NCBI GenBank assembly: GCA_024256265.1
Contig: JACGUK010000065.1
Location: 1-6,793 of the forward strand
Reading direction: 5' to 3'
Source of the DNA: an archaeon
Lineage (GTDB): Archaea > Thermoproteota > Nitrososphaeria > Nitrososphaerales > JACAEJ01
DNA: 6,793 nucleotides
Each line of letters begins with the position of its first letter. The stretch's first letter is position 1. The translations under genes and the position numbers were made by a program. Below, one piece after another: positions 5,930 through 6,793 of the stretch. The notes under the pieces were generated by a model that saw nothing but the letters and a program-made list of their open reading frames with translations, ran no database searches and was not told the origin of the DNA.

Positions 5930-6330
5930 TAGGATATACATATGTGATTCTCAGTCTAAGAATTAATCCATTGACTGGTCAGATAATAGATGTGGATTGC
6001 TTAGCTGGTAACTACATCTTTATAGCTGACGAAACTGCTGATCAATGGGCTATCTCAAAATCAGGACAAGGTGTCACTCAGACAGAGGCTGAAGCTGTAG
6101 TACTAATGCACGAAATAGGGCATAGCATAGGCATCATGAAGGCTGGATGGAGCGGAAATTACTATACAGGCTTTACTATATGGGAAATATATGACCCTGA
6201 CACAACATCCGTAATGAGTTATCTTAGTCCAGACAATTGTAACGCTGTAGACAGAAAAGGTAACCCTTACTGGCACTATAGTAACATATACTGGAAGCTC
6301 AGAAACATGGAGTATTACACGATAGGCTAG
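5881..6330 (+). CDS. Secreted metallopeptidase, catalytic part (frameshifted)
   Basis: The second part of the same peptidase. The frame opens at 5881 right after an in-frame TAA and has only a GTG there, with no ribosome site, so it is very unlikely to start on its own. HEIGHSIG (His codon at 6109) gives two zinc-binding histidines and the general-base glutamate. About 30 residues later, SVMSYL resembles the methionine turn of metzincins. In the metzincin pattern HExxHxxGxxH the last position should be His or Asp; here it is Lys (frame residue 87), so the third ligand must come from elsewhere or the fold differs. The C-terminus is rich in aromatic residues (PYWHYSNIYWKL). Probably an extracellular or surface protein once joined to the upstream part. 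Specific family unassigned; target unknown. Confidence 0.7.
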   Translation: MEMGSFWAAVEGKINIVGYTYVILSLRINPLTGQIIDVDCLAGNYIFIADETADQWAISKSGQGVTQTEAEAVVLMHEIGHSIGIMKAGWSGNYYTGFTIWEIYDPDTTSVMSYLSPDNCNAVDRKGNPYWHYSNIYWKLRNMEYYTIG

Positions 6331-6338
6331 ACTTTCCC

Positions 6339-6344
6339 TTTTTT
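6339..6344 (+). terminator. T6 tract after the peptidase gene
   Basis: Six Ts, followed by ATTT, begin nine bases after the TAG at 6328-6330. No convincing hairpin precedes it. This suits simple oligo-T termination in archaea. Confidence 0.4.
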
Positions 6345-6564
6345 ATTTACGATAAAGCGTCATTACAGATATTAATCTAAATCGGATGTGCTCTCCCAGA
6401 GAATCTTTACGCGTTAAGCTTAAGGTAATTCAAAACAAAATCTTATCAAAATTCTAAAAGTGCTTTAGTGCCTACCATTGGAGATATTCACTGATGATTA
6501 TTCGGTTGAATCAATTGCGAATAAGATGAAGAGAAGCATCCCATAAAGCATCATCTAGATTAGT

Positions 6565-6793
6565 TCAAGAAGTCCAAAAGAAGTCCTCGAGTTTCATGGC
6601 TCCTAATATCTCATCAAAGCCGTATCCTAGAGCATCCAACAATTGCTCAAAAGTTCCTCTAAGATAATCAAGGTACTTCTCTACATCTATCTCCTCTATT
6701 TTTGCTAGGCTTAGAGGCTTTACACCAGGGGGAGTTGTTGTCTTTACGAAAGATATTATCTCTCCAGCCTTAACCTCTTGACCTCTATTTATC
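6565..6793 (-). CDS. polB: DNA polymerase B family, C-terminal end (partial)
   Basis: The last 75 residues of a gene that runs off the right edge of the window; the stop (TGA) is at 6565-6567. The text resembles the end of the thumb domain of archaeal replicative family-B DNA polymerases: a short strand region with Gly-Glu-Ile-Ile-Ser-Phe-Val, then GVKPLSLAKIEEIDVEKY, a long helix (LRGTFEQLLDALGYGFDEI) and a terminal MKLEDFFWTS. That ending looks like a PCNA-binding PIP box (QxxLxxFF) in which the usual Gln is replaced by Ala, and would tether the polymerase to the sliding clamp. The catalytic motifs are outside the window. The assignment rests on recalled family features rather than on a search. 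The 234 bp between this stop and the peptidase gene hold no gene I can support. Confidence 0.8.
   Translation of the reverse strand, partial: INRGQEVKAGEIISFVKTTTPPGVKPLSLAKIEEIDVEKYLDYLRGTFEQLLDALGYGFDEILGAMKLEDFFWTS

Noticed and set aside
6490..6500. CTGATGA resembling a box C of a C/D guide RNA
   Set aside because: No CTGA box D at a suitable distance and no internal C'/D' pair on the same strand.
6474..6546. Short frame with a TTG start, about 22 codons, ending at TAA near 6544-6546
   Set aside because: Too short, with no promoter or ribosome site in place; the frame is closed just upstream by TAG. Possibly a gene relic, but unsupported.
6534..6552. Direct repeat AAGCATC, two copies 12 bp apart
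   Set aside because: Only two 7-bp copies; no third copy or associated structure, so not called as an array or attachment site.

Overview
The window looks like part of an archaeal chromosome. A deoxyhypusine synthase sits next to an agmatinase-type ureohydrolase. The threonyl-tRNA synthetase is of archaeal type, and the last gene is the C-terminal end of an archaeal family-B DNA polymerase. Several starts lie about 25-30 nt downstream of BRE/TATA-like boxes, as in leaderless archaeal genes. The split threonyl-tRNA synthetase and the polymerase tail point loosely to the TACK side (Thaum-, Aig-, Bathy- or Crenarchaeota). I cannot place the lineage more closely from sequence alone. The DNA is A+T rich and I see no insertion sequence, CRISPR array, tRNA or rRNA.

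Layout, left to right. (1) 198-887 (+): an N-formylglutamate-amidohydrolase-like protein with no histidine-degradation genes beside it. (2) 1071-1457 (+): a small membrane protein with about four membrane segments and a proline tail. It faces a 51-residue coiled-coil gene on the minus strand (1473-1628), and a hairpin plus T-tract lies between them. (3) 1629-1854: a divergent promoter region with a short palindrome and a tandem repeat. (4) 1855-3240 (+): threonyl-tRNA synthetase lacking its N-terminal editing domain. (5) 5362-3237 (-): a probable operon of an unrecognised small protein, deoxyhypusine synthase and agmatinase. Its stop codon interlocks with that of the synthetase at a CTAG. (6) 5363-5467: a compact divergent promoter region. 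(7) 5468-6330 (+): a secreted HExxH metallopeptidase split by an apparent -1 frameshift. (8) 6565-6793 (-): the end of DNA polymerase B, running out of the window.

The functional core is translation. The synthetase charges tRNA-Thr and would need a separate editing protein. Deoxyhypusine synthase modifies a lysine of aIF5A, and the ureohydrolase one base downstream supplies or finishes the aminobutyl group of that modification. The synthase keeps the catalytic Lys-Trp-Glu set but has non-polar or amide residues where the human enzyme has spermidine-contacting Asp243, His288 and Asp316. With the ureohydrolase next to it, a donor other than spermidine (for example agmatine) is a reasonable hypothesis.

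Two genes firing from the same divergent promoter region (the small protein and the peptidase) each appear to be broken by a -1 shift beside a short homopolymer. This is either sequence error, real decay, or recoding. It is the first thing to check in this window. I found no clear case for an entirely new multi-gene system.
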